Part shown: positions 1-10,477 of the stretch, piece after piece | How positions within the stretch are numbered: the first letter of the stretch is position 1 | How the letters are laid out: the number at the start of each line of letters is the position of its first letter | Source: Diphasiastrum complanatum | Taxonomy: Eukaryota; Streptophyta; Lycopodiopsida; Lycopodiales; Lycopodiaceae | Assembly: GCA_029204225.1 (NCBI GenBank) | Contig: CM055107.1 | Location: forward strand, 27,434,572 to 27,498,571 | DNA length: 64,000 bases | Direction: 5' to 3' | Notes under the pieces: model-generated | What the model was told of the DNA's origin: nothing | The model's database searches: none | Seen by the model: only the letters and a program-made list of their open reading frames with translations | Translations under genes and position numbers: made by a program

Positions 1-139
1 GGCTAAGAGTTCGCAGATTAGGAATCAAAATTACGATCCATTCATAGGCCGACAGTGGTATCAGAGCCTGCTCGATTAGTATCAGATTCCAACAGTGGTA
101 TCAGAGTTCTAAGGTTCTCAAAGCCAAGTTACACAAACT
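1..139 (+). repeat. Copia leader with primer-binding site (PBS)
   Basis: The motif TGGTATCAGAGC at 56-67 is the standard copia primer-binding site, complementary to the 3' end of initiator Met-tRNA. A second near copy (TGGTATCAGAG) lies at 96-106, so the site is duplicated. Bases before 56 would be the end of a 5' LTR that starts outside the window. The gag remnant follows at 140. Confidence 0.6.
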
Positions 140-715
140 ATGGCTTCTATCAGTAGCATACATTCAAAGATATGCACAATCCTAGTGACCGATAGGTCAA
201 ATTTCTTGGCCTGGAAAGTAAAGACTTCCCTCATCCTGAGAGGAGAAGCACTATGGCCCTAGGTGGACGGCACCGAAGAAATGCCCACCACCACAACAAA
301 GAACTTCGAGAATGGAAAGAAAAGAATGACAAGGCTATAGCCATCATATCTTCTTCCATTGAAGATAGCATCACCCTTGATCTTGCTACAATCTCTAACG
401 CAAGAGAGATGTGGGATCACTCATCACAAAATTTCAGACCAAGTCACGAAATCAGATTATGCATCTGAAAGATCAGCTTACCTATATGAGATGAGACGAC
501 AAAGATCTAACGAGCTTCATTAGGAAGATGATGAACTTGTTCCTGTCGCTACACAATGCCAAAATAGAACACACAGTCTCACAAGAGAAGCAACTCACAT
601 ACCTGATGTGCTCCCTTCTAAGATCATTTTAGACGACCTGGACTCTACTGGCAAAAGATCCGAATATGACTTTCGACAAGGCTGTCATTGACATAAAAGA
701 AGAGGTCGAGGCTTA
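140..715 (+). pseudogene. Ty1/copia gag remnant, frameshifted
   Basis: The ATG at 140 opens a gag-like frame containing the SNFLAWKVK motif (the GTNYxxWKxK-type start of UBN2/DUF4219 gag) and stops at about 262. The reading continues in the next frame from 253 with WKEKNDKAIAIISSSIED and AREMWDH, both typical of the copia gag helical domain, then breaks again near 468. Weak gag similarity runs on to about 715 (a YLMCSL-like segment). No zinc knuckle, protease or integrase follows. It is therefore a 5' stub of a plus-strand element, with at least two frameshifts and no coding capacity. Confidence 0.65.
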
Positions 716-1078
716 GGGTTGCCCCACACTTTGCCAGAGTCATTTTCTTAACATTTGAGGCTCTTTGGAAAAGGCAAAAAAAGAAACTATGCATATTTGC
801 ACGAGATTCCTGACAAGCAAAAAATGCGAAAAAGACGACACTGCAATTTTACACGAGATTTATATTAGGCGAAAAAAGCGAAAAAAGTGACATTGCATTT
901 TTACACAAGATTTTTGTCAGGCGAAAAATGCAACATTGTCGTAAACTCCGTGTAATTCTGTAAAAACACTTGTAATTCTGCAGACTGTGTAAACACACGG
1001 GAATATCTGAAGACCTGGATAAACAATGGATGAAGATTAAAACCGATTAGATGATTGGTAAGAAGGAGAATAATCCAA
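716..1078. repeat. Degenerate about 52-bp minisatellite and probable LTR remnant
   Basis: Three imperfect tandem units of about 52 bp occupy roughly 796-945. Each has an ACRAGATT core followed by a GCGAAAAA-rich stretch and a GACAYTGCAWTTTTACAC-like end. On the right, at 1079, a TGTTGG start read on the minus strand follows a purine-rich stretch. This is where the 3' LTR of the neighbouring minus-strand copia fragment should begin. No gene is visible. Confidence 0.45.
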
Positions 1079-4000
1079 CACTCTCTCTTAATCTGAATCC
1101 TTGAATGCCTTGACTTTCAAACTTGGTTCTACACAAAATCTTCTGTGTGACTCCAAACTTAATGCTTTAGTAAAAACATTTGTTGTCATATCTTGCGTTC
1201 TACAGTATTGCAATCTGATCTCTTCGTTGAGAACTTTGCTTCTAACAAAATGATACTTTAGTTCAATGTGCTTACTCTTGAAATGACATCTAGGGTTGGC
1301 TGATAAAGCAATGGCACTTTGATTATCACAAAATAATGTTATCAGAGCATATTGATTCAGACCGATATCTGAGAGTAAGTTCCTCAATCAAATTGCTTCC
1401 TTTGTAGCTTGAGAGGCTGTGATATACTTTGATTCAGTGGAAGATAGAGCTATCAAAGATTGCTTGCGACTGTTCCAGAAAATTGGACCATCGTTGAGGA
1501 AGAATGTAAATCCGGAAGTAGATATACGAGTGTCTACATCTCCTGCCCAACTTGCATCTGTATAACCACTGAGAAAATTGAGTTTGTCGTTGCCGACTGT
1601 TCCATAACAAATGCAAAAGTCCATATTAGCTTGAAGATATCTCATGACTTCAATAAGAGCCTTCCAATGTGTTATACCAGAATTAGTCATAAACTGACTA
1701 AGAGAGCTGACTGCAAAAGCTATGTCTGGCCTGGTATGGATCGGGGCGTACATAAGAGATCCTATAATAGAATGGTAAGGATACTCACGCATCTGCTGCT
1801 TCTCATGAATTATCTGGAGACACTGGTCCTTTGACAATTTGAGTCTTGGTTTCATTGGTGAGAGAGCTAGCTTGAAATTGATCAGATTATATTTGACTAA
1901 AATGTTGTAGATGTAGCTCTGTTGTATAATGTAGATCAACTTTTGTTTTTTGTCTCTGTGGATTTGTATACCAAGGCAGAAATGAACTTTGCCCAGATCG
2001 GTCATGTCGAATTCAAAAGATAGCATTGTCTTCTCTTGTTTTGTCAGATCGGTACTGTTGCTGAAAAGAAATGTATCATTCACATATAATGTGATAATGA
2101 AAAAAGACTGCTGCACTGCTTTGAAGTAAACGTTTGAATCTGAAGAGCTAGGTGTAGAGCCATGATCAATGAGGAAAGTATTGATCCTTTGAAACCATGC
2201 TCGAGCAGATTGCTTCAAGCCATAAAGTGCCTTATGGAGTTTACAAACATGATTGTTCTTACCCTCGATAATATAACCTTCGGGTTGCACAATGTAAATG
2301 TCTTCTTTGATAAGTCCATTGAGATATGCTGTCTCTACATCCATTTGATGTATTTCCAAATTTGCTGCAGTGGCAAATGATAGCAAAAGTCGAATAGAAA
2401 AATGCTTGACTACTAGACTGAAGGTCTCAATGTAATCGACGTTGTATACTTGAGAAAAACCTCTGGCTTCTAGTCGTGCCTTTCTTTTGTTGATGCTTCC
2501 ATCTGCGTTGTATTTGACTTTGAAAATCCATTTGCAATCAACTATGTTTCTACTAGCAGGTAATTTGACAATTGTCCATGTCTAGTTCTTAATAAGAGAT
2601 GAATACTCTTTATCCGTAGCTTCTTTCCAGAGATCTGAGTCAGCTGACTGAGTGCCTCTTGGACAGACGTCGGTTCTTGAACTAGGTAGCCTGTAGACTC
2701 GTCGATATACCGGTTGGGTGGTCTGCTAGTCCTTGAAGATCTTCTGGGTAGTACAGGAAGTTGATCATTTCTATCATACTGTAGTTGCTGAACTGCAACA
2801 TCATCATCTTCTGATCCACCTTTCATTCGTTGTTCGTCAGAAGTAGAAGAGCTTGGACCTTCAATGGGAATAGTTGCAGGCGGAACTAAAAAGTTCAAAG
2901 CGTTAGGAGAATCTGATAGGTCAGCTACATGGGAACTGCCCTTTCCTTTGAGGTCTTGAAACTAATCCTCGATGAAGATGACATCCCGGCTAGTGAATAT
3001 CTTTGACCCGATGGGATCGAACAACTTGTAGGCTTCATCTGAAGTAGTGTAGTTGATGAAAACACACTTGATACTCTAGAAGTCGAGCTTCTTCCTGAGA
3101 TCACGAGGTATCTGCGCAAAAGCAGTACATCCAAAAACTCGTAAGTTTGATAAAGAAGGTTTGGTACCTGTCCAAACTTCGAATGGTGTTTTGTTTGAGA
3201 GGCCTTTAGTAGAACATATGTTTTGAATATAGGTTGTTGTTGAAACAACTTCAGCCCAGAAGGACTTCAGAAGTGTCGCATGTGATAACATGCACTTTGC
3301 CAATTCAACTAAGGTTCTGTTCTTTCTCTCAGCAAGACCATTTGACTGAGGCGAATAGAAAGTGATGTATTGTTGCCAATGTCGTTGTTAAGGTTGTGGT
3401 CCTTGAATTCGTTGGAGATGTATTCTCCCCCATTATCTGACTTCAGTGCTTTGATTCGTTTGCCAGTTTGATTCTCAGCATGCTCTTTGAATTGTCTAAA
3501 TTTGATGAAAGTCTCTGATTTTTATGAAATAAACAATTGTTCCTTTAGGAGAATTCATCAATAAAGGTAATGTAGTAGTTTGCATCTAGCAATGAAGGAG
3601 TTTGCATAGGTCCACATATATCTATATGAACAACATCTAACAGATCTTTTGCTGCATGCATATGGTTTGATCTAAAAGGAAACCTAGCCTGCTTTTCAAA
3701 AATGTAGCTATGACAGACAAGGAGATCGACCTTACCAGAAGGATAGTCGAGATCAAACACCATGGATTGTTTGGTCATGTTCAAAATAGATGCATGATTC
3801 ATGTGTCCTAAGCGATGATGCCATAGTAATGCTTTTTTGACTAGAACAGAGGTTTTCAAGACTTGACTAGACTCAGAATAACAGTGTGCCAATCTATATA
3901 AGTAACCCTGCCTCTTGCCGAGTGCAAGGATCTTATCACTTCTATCAATAATTCTACATTGATCAGATTCGAATTCTACCTTATGACCTAAATCTGTAAT

Positions 4001-4099
4001 TCTACTCACTAATAACAGACTTGTAGAGAGTTTAGGAACATATAAAACCTTTGATAGTAATTTGAATTGATCATGCTGGAATATCAATCTTACAGTCAC
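1079..4099 (-). mobile_element. Ty1/copia pol fragment 1 (GAG-pre-integrase to RNase H), decayed
   Basis: Read from 4099 down to 1088, the copia pol domains appear in order. First is a GAG-pre-integrase segment (ALLWHHRLGH) and integrase with its first Asp in HIDICGPM and SDNGGEY near 3440. Next come the integrase C-terminal region (FWAEVV, RVFGCTAFAQIP) at 3076-3303 and an acidic/proline linker at 2542-2898. Last are reverse transcriptase at 1388-2386 (EIHQMDVETAYLNG, KALYGLKQSARAWF) and RNase H (STESKYITA; FCDNQSAIALS). Several frame breaks separate the pieces. The RT active-site box reads YVND instead of YVDD, which removes a metal-binding Asp, so the RT should be inactive. Gag and most of the protease are missing upstream. 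Confidence 0.8.
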
Positions 4100-5561
4100 T
4101 TGGCAAAATATCAGCCAACATACTGTCTGTATGACAATAACTTAGTACAACATCTTGGTTCTAAAATTTCTCTCTAAGAAAATGGAACTGAACCTCTATG
4201 TGTTTGGTTCTAGCATGAGTATGTGAGTTCAGAGATAGAGCTATGCAGCTCTGATTGTTGCACTGGAGTATTATTGGACTGATTTGTGGGAATTGCAGAT
4301 CCTGCACCAACCTCCTTAGCCAAATGATCTCCTTCATTGTTGATGTAGCTGCAACATATTCAGATTCTGTAGAAGACAACGAAATGCATTTATGCTTTCT
4401 ACTGTTCCATGAAATGGGTCCTCCTACAAGGAAATAAATATAACCTGATGTGGATTTTTAGGTATCCACGTCTCCTGCCTAATTAAAATCTGAATAGGTA
4501 GTCAGTGTGAGTGCAGCTTTTGTATTTCCGTTGTAACTCAAGGCATAGTGCTTTCAGGGAACCCACATATGTTACTCACATATCTCATTGAGATCTTGTA
4601 ACTCAGCTACAAAAGATTTTCTATTTTCTTCAGAACTCTTTGCAGGGCTTTCTAGTGTTGTAGGCCTAGATTGGACAGGAAGTGCGACAGTCTTCTTACA
4701 ACATATGCAAGATCAGGTCATGTGCAGATCATAGAGTACATGATAGAACCTATGACTGACTGATAGGGGTACTTGCACATTTCTTGCTGATCTACCTTCA
4801 TTCTGGGGCACATATCTTTGGAAAGCTTGCATCATGGATCCATAGGAGTATCTATGGGTTTGCAATCCTCCATGTCGTATCTGCGAAGTACATTGATTAG
4901 GTAAGATTGTTGACTTATGGTGATCCTTCTGCTCACGTGATCTCTGTGAATCTCCATTCTAAGTAGGTAATGGAATGGACCCAAATCAGTCATCTCGAAC
5001 TCTGATGAGAATAAGGATTTGGTTTCTAGTAGTAACTGATTTGAACTGTTGATGATTAGAAAATCATCAACGTATAGTGCTATTATGACATAGCTTGGTC
5101 CTTTTTGTTTAAGATACACATTAGAATATGCGGAACATGAGGTAAAGTCGTGCTGCAACAAGAAACGATAATGGCTTATGCAATTTACATACTAGATGCT
5201 CCTTGCCTTTAAGGACGTAAGCTTTTGGTTGATAGATGAACACATCCTTTTGTACATATCCGTGTAGGAATGTCGTCTGGACATCCATCTGGTGAATGTC
5301 TAGATCTTCTGCAACAACTATAGCCAATAAGGTACGAATAGACTAATGCTATACCACTGGACTAAAGGTCTCAGTGTAGTCTATCCCATATATATGTTCA
5401 AATCCTTTAACCACCAGTCTAGCTTTCCATTTGGATATTGATCCATCTGGTTTAAGCTTTCGCTTGAAGATCCACTTAGTGTCAATTAGTTTTACACCTG
5501 TAGGAGGATTGACAAGAATCCACGTCTTGTTCTTTATTAGAGACTGATACTTAACATTCAT
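4090..5561 (-). mobile_element. Ty1/copia pol fragment 2 (RT-RNase H), 5'-truncated
   Basis: Read from 5561 downward this holds the start of copia RT (WIFKRKLKPDGSISKWKARL), then EDLDIHQMDVQTTFLHGY, then a segment with intact YVDD and EFEMTDLGPFHYLL at 4832-5161. RNase H (MSSTESEYVAATSTMKEI; CNNQSCIALS; THARTKHIEV) lies at 4161-4379. The RNase H tail continues in shifted frames to about 4090 (LSYCHTDSMLADIL). There it runs directly into the protease/GAG-pre-integrase part of fragment 1, with no LTR in between. Nothing upstream of RT survives. Frameshifts occur near 5340, 5150 and 4160. Confidence 0.75.
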
Positions 5562-6687
5562 GGTCGTAGCGATGGAATAAGAAATTCAACTGGCATCACT
5601 GCATCTTGCTCTTATGGGTAAAGGGTCTTTCCACATGCAGTAGACATGCATGGGAGGTTGGCATAATCCACATGCATGGGAGGTTGACTGCTTCCATGTG
5701 GATTCCGTGCATGGATAAGTAGGGTGGTCTCTATACTCTATATAAACACCCACCAGTGTTTATGAGAATTATGGAGGTGGGCATGTATGCTGTCAGATTG
5801 GGAAGTGCATCTATCGATTGGGTTTGCCTTTCTCCATATTGATGTAGAGTTTGGTTGGGAAGGTTTGGTCTAGTGAAACCTCAGAAATTGAGATTGCCAC
5901 CATTGTTCATCCTTTAACTTTGACTTTCTTCCAAACTCCATCAACCAACCTCAACACATAGTCTCCCCTTTGCAAGGCAAAACCAAAGCCAAATCACAAG
6001 GTGTCCACAAAAAAGACTACGGACATGTCAGTTGCAAGAGGATGTCATGCGGCTATAGACTGGACAATGAGCCTTGAAGATGCACGAGACACCCCCTTGT
6101 ATCTTGGAGGCATGTGGGTGCTTAAACCCAGCCACACTTTTATTTTTTGAAATTTTTTGGTTGCCCAAAGCCCCATGTGATTTGGTAGCCAAAAACATAA
6201 CCCCATAAGTAAATAGATGCCCTGATCAGTGTGACCTATATAGGTGAAAACTAGAAACCTTAGACATGCGCATGCCGGTACCTGAGAAAATGGTGTGTCG
6301 GTGCACACAATGGTGTTGGTGCTCACGAAAATATTGCGTTGGAACGCACAAAAAAGTGGCGCATGTGCCCATGGGTGCTCGCAAAGAAATGGCCCGTGCC
6401 TGATGCCCGCGGAAAATTGGCGAGGCCTCATAGTTGTTCTAGCGAAAATGGCTCCAATGGTGGGGGAAAATGGCATCAATGTGTCTTAGTAAAATTATCG
6501 GGCAACCATTTAGTCAGGCACCAACGCCACATGGTGTGATTCTAGTGCGCGGCGCGGCCCCCCCCCCCCCCCCAAAAAAAAAAAAAAAAAAACAGACAGA
6601 CAGACAGGCCTTTACGTCTTTACCCAAACCCTAAGTGCGGACGATTCTGCATCGCCATAGCCATTCCAGCAATCCAAGCGCTTTGCC
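5562..6687. other. Upstream region of MnSOD, no gene recognised
   Basis: No convincing coding signal. Near 5630-5700 the phrase CATGCATGGGAGGTTG occurs twice. A TATATAAA at about 5739-5748 could be an old LTR promoter; it lies about 940 bp from the MnSOD ATG and is unlikely to serve it. At 6550-6605 there is a compound homopolymer (C run, A run, CAGA units) just 80 bp before the MnSOD start codon, inside the expected promoter or 5' UTR. Confidence 0.4.
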
Positions 6688-7033
6688 ATGGCAGCTGCCT
6701 TCACGAGGTCGAGGTCGCTCTTGCGATGGAGCATTGGAAGCGGCAGCATTCTTGGCAACAATTATAATGCTTCTTCTTCTTCATCATTCCGGGCTGTGGC
6801 GGTCAGGCAGCAGCAGCAAACACGATCCAATCATGTATACACCCTTCCCGATCTGGATTACGACTATGCTGATCTGGAACCCTATATCAGTGCAGAGATC
6901 ATGCGCCTGCACCACACCAAGCACCACCAGACATACGTTACCAACTTCAACAAGGCGCTCGAGCAGCTGCAATCTGCTACCGATCCCCAGGCCATCGTTG
7001 CCCTACAAAGCGCCTTAAATTTCAATGGTGGAG
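6688..7033 (+). CDS. MSD1: MnSOD exon 1
   Basis: Starts at the ATG in CTTTGCCATGG, which has a good plant start context, and carries the transit peptide plus the N-terminal helical hairpin domain. The exon ends after the first base of a Gly codon at GGTGGAG|GTGAGT (donor at 7034). Phase 1 matches the exon 2 acceptor ATGCAG|GC. Confidence 0.93.
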
Positions 7034-10000
7034 GTGAGTTTGTTGTCTTATGAGTTTTACAATGGCATCTCTTGGATACGAAAATATAGAACAGATGATG
7101 TGAGCTCTTTGCGCGGATGTCCTTTTACTATTGATCGATGGTTTGAAAATATATGGACTATTGGGCTGAATTGCAGTCAGTTTCAATCTCTGACTTCATA
7201 TTTCATGAATTACCTAAGATGAATTCAAATTATCACAATGGTGCTATGATCAGAGCATCAAAGAAACCATTTCCTTGACAGCAAACGGTTTTTTGAAAGG
7301 ATGAGCAAAGCCAGCCGCAAATATCAAAAAAGTACATTAAACTTAGAACAATACGTGGTGAGAAATAGGATCAGCGATTGGAAAACAGCAAAATGTAGCA
7401 GAGATGTAGAACCCATTGATATTTACACTATACACTTACATAATCAAGAAATGTATGTTTCTTGTCGAGAGAGAGAAAACAAAGAACAAGTACTGGATAT
7501 TCAGCGTGATTTACATATGCATAAGCTAGCTGGGTACCAAGTTGTGCCAAGAATAGCCAGCCTATGACCGCCAGCTCAGCATTTTGATTTCCCTCTTTCA
7601 CGTGGACTGCAGCCTGGCAGGTTCAGATGTTTCTGATTACATCAATGGTCTTGGCCGATTCTCGGCTTTTCCTCCGCAAAAATTATACATACTTAGTATG
7701 ATTATGTGCATGCCACTAGATTTATCTTTATGAATGTGAGTCGTGACCTGTACCTCTTGGGTGACTACCTCTTGGGTGAGCAATGGCATGAGGAGGGATG
7801 TTGGTAGCCAATTCTTCGGGGTAAATATGATGGAGCTCATTGTAAAAGACTTTGTATGTGGACGCATAAAGCTAAAGAGTGAACAAATTTTTTTAATATG
7901 AAAAAATTCTTGCTTATATTAATAAATCATGGGAAAACCCATCAAGGTACAAAAAGATGAAAGTATATAGAATGATAATGTAGGAAAGCAAGAGTCAAGT
8001 CACCAAGATCTAGTTATCAATCAATCTCCACAAGAAGCAAGAGAGAAGAGGCTGGGCGCCCAACTCTAAGAGAGAGAGAGAGAAAACAGCAACAAGAGCA
8101 ATGGAGAGCAATGCTTAGCCAAATTGTAAAAATGGAATACACAATGAGCATCTAAGTACTCTACCTGGATGTGGCCAAATGCCACCAAACCCTAAGGTTA
8201 ACCACTTACTAAATGTAGGGCACCCCCAAAAGTCAAGATAGGGCCCCTAAACAAAATTAGACCCCTAAGGACTCACGAGTCAGTACATGACCAAAATTGG
8301 GTCCAACTGAACTTAAGACAAACTTAAGATGGCCTAATTAACTAAATACCCATGGTTACAAAAATCTCGGACTTTTGGGTCAAAGTAACCTATGGATTAA
8401 CTTTAGCATAGTCATTTATTTCTAACACCCTCCTTAAATGACAATGCAAAAACTGAAATCTTCACTATGTAACAAAACCAACACGTGGTATCAAATTTAA
8501 AGCTTTACAGAAAGCTTCAAATCCGACTCTAGGCAACGCCTTAGTGAAGAGGTCCGCAATATTATCCTTCGTAGGACAATATTCAAGTAAAATGTCGCCA
8601 TCATGAAGTCTCTCCCGAACAAAGTGTTAATGGATCTCGATGTGCCTCGTCCGTGCATGAAAAACATGACTCCGTGCAATGGCAATAGCACTTTGACTAT
8701 CACTCAAGATAAGAGTGGCTGAGGGCTCGCCAAACTTCATGTCAACAAGTAGTCTTCTCAGCCATAAACGCTCTGTTGTGGCTGAAAATATCGCTCTATA
8801 TTCTGCCTCACTAGAAGAAGTAGCTTTTTACTTGCAAGACCAAGAAATTGCAGAATTTTCATAGAAAAAGCAATGTCCACTTGTAGAGCGTCTAGTGTCT
8901 TGATCTCCACCCCAATCTGAGTCACTAAAACCAACTCTAAGAGAGAGAGAGAGAGAGAGAAAACAGCAACAAGAGCAATGGAGAGCAATGCTTAGCCAAA
9001 TTGTAAAAATGGAATACACAATGAGCATCTAAGTACTCTACCTGGATGTGGCCAAATGCCACCAAACCCTAAGGTTAACCACTTACTAAATGTAGGGCAC
9101 CCCCAAAAGTCAAGATAGGGCCCCTAAACAAAATTAGACCCCTAAGGACTCACGAGTCAGTACATGACCAAAATTGGGTCCAACTGAACTTAAGACAAAC
9201 TTAAGATGGCCTAAATAACTAAATACCCATGGTTACAAAAATCTCGGACTTTTGGGTCAAAGTAACCTATGGATTAACTTTAGCATAGTCATTTATTTCT
9301 AACACCCTCCTTAAATGACAATGCAAAAACTGAAATCTTCACTATGTAACAAAACCAACACGTGGTATCAAATTTAAAGCTTTACAGAAAGCTTCAAATC
9401 CGACTCTAGGCAACGCCTTAGTGAAGAGGTCCGCAATATTATCCTTCGTAGGACAATATTCAAGTAAAATGTCGCCATCATGAAGTCTCTCCCGAACAAA
9501 GTGTTAATGGATCTCGATGTGCCTCGTCCGTGCATGAAAAACATGACTCCGTGCAATGGCAATAGCACTTTGACTATCACTCAAGATAAGAGTGGCTGAG
9601 GGCTCGCCAAACTTCATGTCAACAAGTAGTCTTCTCAGCCATAAACGCTCTGTTGTGGCTGAAAATATCGCTCTATATTCTGCCTCACTAGAAGAAGTAG
9701 CTTTTTACTTGCAAGACCAAGAAATTGCAGAATTTTCATAGAAAAAGCAATGTCCACTTGTAGAGCGTCTAGTGTCTTGATCTCCACCCCAATCTGAGTC
9801 ACTAAAACCAACCAAACATGCATCATCACAAGCAGGAAAAACCAGTCCATGACTTCTTGTTCCTTGAAGATATCGAAAGATCCTCTTCAATGCTTTCCAA
9901 TGTGATGTCATTGGGGCATGCATGAATTGACTCATGAGTGAGACACAATAAGAAATGTCCGGTCTTGAATTACAGAGGTAAATGAGAGTCCGATCTAACA

Positions 10001-10413
10001 GTCTTCCCTGCCAATGTTTGAGGGTACCTTTTGAATCGCCTTTTCGAACCGTGTTTGAATCGAGTTTGAATCGGGAAAGGATCGACTTCTCCAGGTTCGA
10101 ACCGGCGAATCGGTTTTAGGGTTTTTTTTTTAAAACATTAATGTCACAACATACATATTACATATGTCATATTCCAATGTACCATGTGCATGGTTATTTA
10201 GTGGTAAATTAGCAAATGTTCAATGATTCAAATTTCACGAAAATGACAAAACACACACACACACACACACATTTGTCAAACACACACACAAAAACACACA
10301 CCCACACACATTGTCAAACATTTAACACACACACACACACACATTTGTCAACAGTCACACACACTGAACAGCCACACGTGACACACACAATTCCACCCCT
10401 CTCACACAACTCC

Positions 10414-10477
<64 letters not shown>

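Noticed and set aside
6045-6479. 144-codon minus-strand frame upstream of MnSOD
   Set aside because: No recognisable motif, and its composition looks random.
6635-7018. 127-codon frame overlapping MnSOD exon 1
   Set aside because: Shadow frame; the real frame is the MnSOD one with clear family motifs and matching exon phases.
10094-10103. GGTTCGAACC as a tRNA/SINE B box
   Set aside because: It matches the B-box consensus, but no A box or tRNA-like fold was found, and the same palindrome occurs at both ends of the insertion, which a SINE would not need.
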